Notes under the pieces: model-generated | Told to the model about the DNA's origin: nothing | What the model saw: only the letters and a program-made list of their open reading frames with translations | Database searches by the model: none | Source of the DNA: Triops longicaudatus | Taxonomy: Eukaryota > Arthropoda > Branchiopoda > Notostraca > Triopsidae | Reading direction: 5' to 3' | Length of the DNA: 64,000 bases | Assembly (NCBI GenBank): GCA_022885665.1 | Contig: JAGQDJ010000266.1 | Coordinates: forward strand, 56,957 to 120,956 | Made by a program: the position numbers and the translations under genes | Shown here: positions 61,033 to 64,000 of the stretch, in pieces | Layout: every line of letters begins with the position of its first letter | Position numbering within the stretch: position 1 is the first letter of the stretch

Positions 61033-62327
61033 ATGTTCTCAATACGCATTGGTAAAACTGACAGCGTGTCCAAAATCTGTAAGACAAAAAACGAAGATTT
61101 AGCCTCCGCGCTACGCTACTGGTGCCACGTATGTTTCGTTATCGGGTTGCCTCTCCGTAAACCTAAATTTTACTGGCTTGACATGCCCTTCACACTAGCC
61201 ACGTTAGCTTGTAACATAACATTGAGCTTGACGTGTCTGGTTTACGGAATTCTATGCACGCTAGGCTTCGACTCCTGCAGTTACTTGTTCAAGCTGAGTG
61301 TGTCCCTCAACTACATTAGCTGGTTTACCATGACAGGTTTTCTTCACATCGTACTCGTTCTGAAACGCGATACCATGCGGGACATTGCTACACAGCTCAA
61401 CGACATCGTTACAGTAGATTCCAAAGCCGCAAAGCTTTTAAAGGCTTTTTTGGTGCTAGTTTCTGTGTTAGCTGTTTCAACAGTAAGCTATTTATAAGGA
61501 TTAAAAATATCTTATTGAGGAGAAATAATATTTATTTATAAGGAGTTAACGCTGCTCTTTACAGCGACAGCGCTGCCCATATCGAAATTCGATACCTGTG
61601 AACACTGGAGAAGTGTTTTTAAGATTTTACGCTGCATCTCAAATCTATATCCCAGTGTCTTTGTCTACGGCACTACTTCCGTAATTTTCATCCTCGGAAG
61701 GCAGTTTCACTTACTGCAACGGCACACATCCATGGAAAATTCGATTCCTCTGCAGCGAGTTTCGGACCATTATCTCCTTCTTTGCGAAGTCTCTTGCAAG
61801 CTGCAAAAATGCGTCAGTTCTCTACTGGCGATATTTCTTAGCTCCAGCCTAATGTGTGGTTGCTTCTACTCGTTCTACTTGGTCAAGCAAATAGCGGTGA
61901 ATGGTATTACCCAACTTGCTTGTGTGCTCTTTCTGCTTCTTTCTGAGCACTGCATGAAATCCGTTTCTCTCTGCGTAGCTGGAGATTACTTAAGAGAGCA
62001 GGTAAATCCTTATGAGCTCCATACCAAAAAGAAATTTACTTTCACATTTCACACCCTGCAGGCGCATGCTGTCGGAATGCAATTTGTAATGGCAGACTCT
62101 AAATGCTCCGAACTTGGAAATAACGCGGATGTAATGTATTCTCTTGATTTTTATTTTATTTATCTCTTCAATTACTACTTTTAAAGACTGTGCAACGGAC
62201 GGCAAGGAATGTCTGTTATCTGGAGGATTTCACTACTTTTTCTGTGGGTGGATTTTGCCGTTTAGGGAGATCACTATTACTAACGGTATACGTAATTGGC
62301 GACATCATGTACAATCAACTTAACTGA
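61033..62327 (+). CDS. Gustatory receptor (GR)-family chemoreceptor
   Basis: A seven-helix ligand-gated channel of the insect chemoreceptor superfamily, in the dendrite membrane of sensory neurons. Four exons, all in phase 0: 61033-61482, 61543-62001, 62062-62130, 62187-62327, 372 aa, a normal GR length. Hydrophobic helices are clear: TLATLACNITLSLTCLVYGI, YISWFTMTGFLHIVLVL, AFLVLVSVLAVSTV, VFVYGTTSVIFILG, SLLAIFLSSSLMCGCFYSF and GITQLACVLFLLLSEHC. The last exon has the C-terminal motif region FSVGGFCRLGRSLLLTVYVIGDIMYNQLN, in the position of the GR TYhhhhhQF signature; the motif itself is degenerate (TVYVIGDIM). The gene has no stops or frameshifts and looks functional. Ligand unknown. Confidence 0.85.
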
Positions 62328-62593
62328 CCTCTAAATTTAGATGCTTGCAACTTTACTGACTTACTGTGTATTGCTGTGCCAGATAAACGCCCCACAATCA
62401 GGCCAATCCTTAAACTCTACGCAAACTTGAAAAGTACGCAACAACTGCTGCCGACTGCGAAGTCCAAATTGCTAAATCGTCGTCCATTATGTAAACTTGC
62501 CATAACGTAAGGTTGCGTAATCTTTACATAAGAGCTGTATTTTTCGCAAAAATTATTCGGTTATTCACTTGTTCTACACATAGGATGAAGGCT

Positions 62594-63384
62594 TGCGCAC
62601 ACGAGTTATTTTCAATCTCGACTTTACTATCTGGACCGGTAACGTTGCTAATCAAGCTAACGTAAACGAGTGCGACAAATTAACCTCGACTCCGACTTTT
62701 CCGCTGCTCGAGACATCGAAGCTCAACTTCTTAGGCCTGGAGGGCAAAAACAGGTAACAACACCCTTTCTTTCTGGTAACAACCAATGAGGATAGCTATC
62801 CTGTTTTAACCGGGATTTATGAAAGACGGACGAGAATTTAGCTTTGAGATGAAAGTCGAAAGAAAAAGACGTGCTTCCGTTTGGTTTTTGGCTTTACTGC
62901 TGGAAATGGGATGTGAAAAAAATTGGAAGAGAAGAAAAGGAAATATAGGGTTAGGCTACTCTTATTGAAAAAAGATATATATGGGTTTTATCATACTGTA
63001 GTTCTGACGCATTAAAATGGGATGCTGCTTTTCTGAAGCAATGTGTCAGGGTAGAGAGTGTGAAATGCATGTTGAAACATCGCTACGTGAAACATCCCGG
63101 TTATTAAGTGTTCTTATCACGTCCCATTTCCAACAATAAAGCTAAAAACGAAAAGGAAGCACGTTTCTTTCTTTCGACTTCCATCTCAAAGCTAAATTCT
63201 CGTCCGTCTTTTATGCATCCCGGTTAAAACAGGATAGCTATCTTCATTGGTTGCTACCAGAAAGAAAGTGTGTCGTTACCTGTTTTTGCACTCTAGGACT
63301 GACATTTATACTTTAGCTTGACTAGCAACGTACCGGTCCAGATAGTAAAGTCGAGACTAAAAGTTTTTCGTGTCCACACGCGTT
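62594..63384. mobile_element. Fold-back / long-TIR element, about 790 bp
   Basis: The left arm, about 62594-62915, and right arm, about 63118-63384, are inverted copies over their whole length. Matching landmarks include TCGACTTTACTATCTGGACC with GGTCCAGATAGTAAAGTCGA, and GATAGCTATCCTGTTTTAACC with GGTTAAAACAGGATAGCTAT. The left arm has about 50-60 bp not present in the right (around 62666-62735). The 200-bp centre has no long frame, so the element is non-autonomous. I could not define the exact ends or a target duplication. Confidence 0.8.
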
Positions 63385-63773
63385 GAGGCGGCTAAAATGA
63401 CGCACTCGTAACAAATGTATAAGTGGCTTTCAGATACAGTGACTACTTATGCAAAGCCTTACCAATTTGCTTTATTTTCACCACTTCTTCTCTGGTTCCA
63501 AGTTCATGTCCGACTGAATATCGACCGCGAATTGGGCTTGAGCAAACAAGTTAGGTTTAGCTAATCCTCACGCAACATCGTGACAAACCACATGCGACAA
63601 GTCTACTTTCTGTAGCATTTTGTATGTTTACGATAATCTTTGTTACTCACCACTGATCCTGTAGCCGTAAGGTTCGAGCTACTAGTACTCAGTAATCCAA
63701 CATATGCCAAATCAGCTACTTAACAGGATTAGTCAACTTTTATTTGTAAGATGATACAAAGAGAAATACGTAC

Positions 63774-64000
63774 CTACAACGTTGGCCAGCAATATACTCG
63801 GGTCCTTTAATGCGGGATATCATGTGGGCTGCCTCGGGTAACTGAAAAGCTAAAGGGCAGCTAAGGATGGCATCAGATCCATCACTCGAGCATGTGTTAA
63901 AATACTGTGGCGTTCCGTATCCGGCTTGAGTCTTATTACTCCCCAGGCTCCTTGGATGCTTTCCCAAAAGCGTCGTCTCTGGGGACTCATGCGGGAGGGC
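63774..64000 (-). CDS. Partial exon at right edge, unknown protein
   Basis: Open throughout from the window edge to a strong GTACGT donor after 63774. It encodes about 75 residues including YGTPQYFNTCSSDGSDAI, SCPLAFQLPEAAHMISRIKG and PEYIAGQRC. The spaced cysteines suggest an extracellular protein. The last stretch is vaguely like the PG.Y....QC segment of ADAMTS-type metalloproteases, but that is too weak to call. Confidence 0.5.

Noticed and set aside
1..64000. CRISPR arrays, operons, phage or bacterial features
   Set aside because: No regularly spaced repeats or bacterial gene layout. Spliced animal genes cover the window.
1..64000. tRNA or rRNA genes
   Set aside because: No cloverleaf with conserved A/B boxes and no rRNA core motif was noticed by eye. 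A covariance-model scan could overturn this.

Overview
The window is nuclear DNA from an arthropod. It is AT-rich, its genes are split by many short GT-AG introns, and it encodes a gustatory-receptor-family chemoreceptor and a divergent ionotropic-receptor-family chemoreceptor, both typical of arthropods. It also carries degenerate AGGTT/TTAGG-type repeats. The sequence alone does not let me name the species. I rebuilt the genes by hand from open reading frames, splice-site phase and protein-family knowledge. No alignment could be run.

Layout, left to right. 1-3.9 kb: no gene recognised. 4.0-21.6 kb (+): an intron-rich adenylate cyclase of the vertebrate type 5/6 class, 20 supported exons plus a likely 5' exon. 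22.8 kb: a hAT-type MITE with a perfect 8-bp target duplication. 24.9-26.0 kb (-): a small secreted, cysteine-rich protein with a PAN/Apple-like module. 26.7-29.7 kb (-): gamma-tubulin complex component 4. 32.1-35.1 kb (+): sulfite oxidase. 36.6-36.9 kb: a solo LTR. 37.0-37.4 kb (+): a weak candidate for a tiny spliced gene. 39.8-41.0 kb (-): a TFIIB-family factor best matching BRF2. 42.4-48.1 kb (-): a full-length ABCB/P-glycoprotein-type transporter, 19 exons, 1280 aa. 49.0-51.9 kb (+): an ionotropic receptor, possibly decaying. 52.8-58.0 kb: a broken Ty3/gypsy element of the same family as the solo LTR. 61.0-62.3 kb (+): a four-exon gustatory receptor. 62.6-63.4 kb: a fold-back element with arms of about 270-320 bp. 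The right edge holds part of a minus-strand exon.

The genes do not form a pathway or operon. They are a normal mix of signalling (cyclase), cytoskeleton (GCP4), sulfur metabolism (sulfite oxidase), Pol III transcription (BRF2-like), export (ABCB) and chemosensation (IR, GR), separated by transposon debris. I found no clearly novel multi-gene system. The items most worth a second look are the BRF2-like gene, the IR gene with its very short intron, the structural scars of the retroelement, the two TIR elements, and a likely GC-AG intron in the cyclase.
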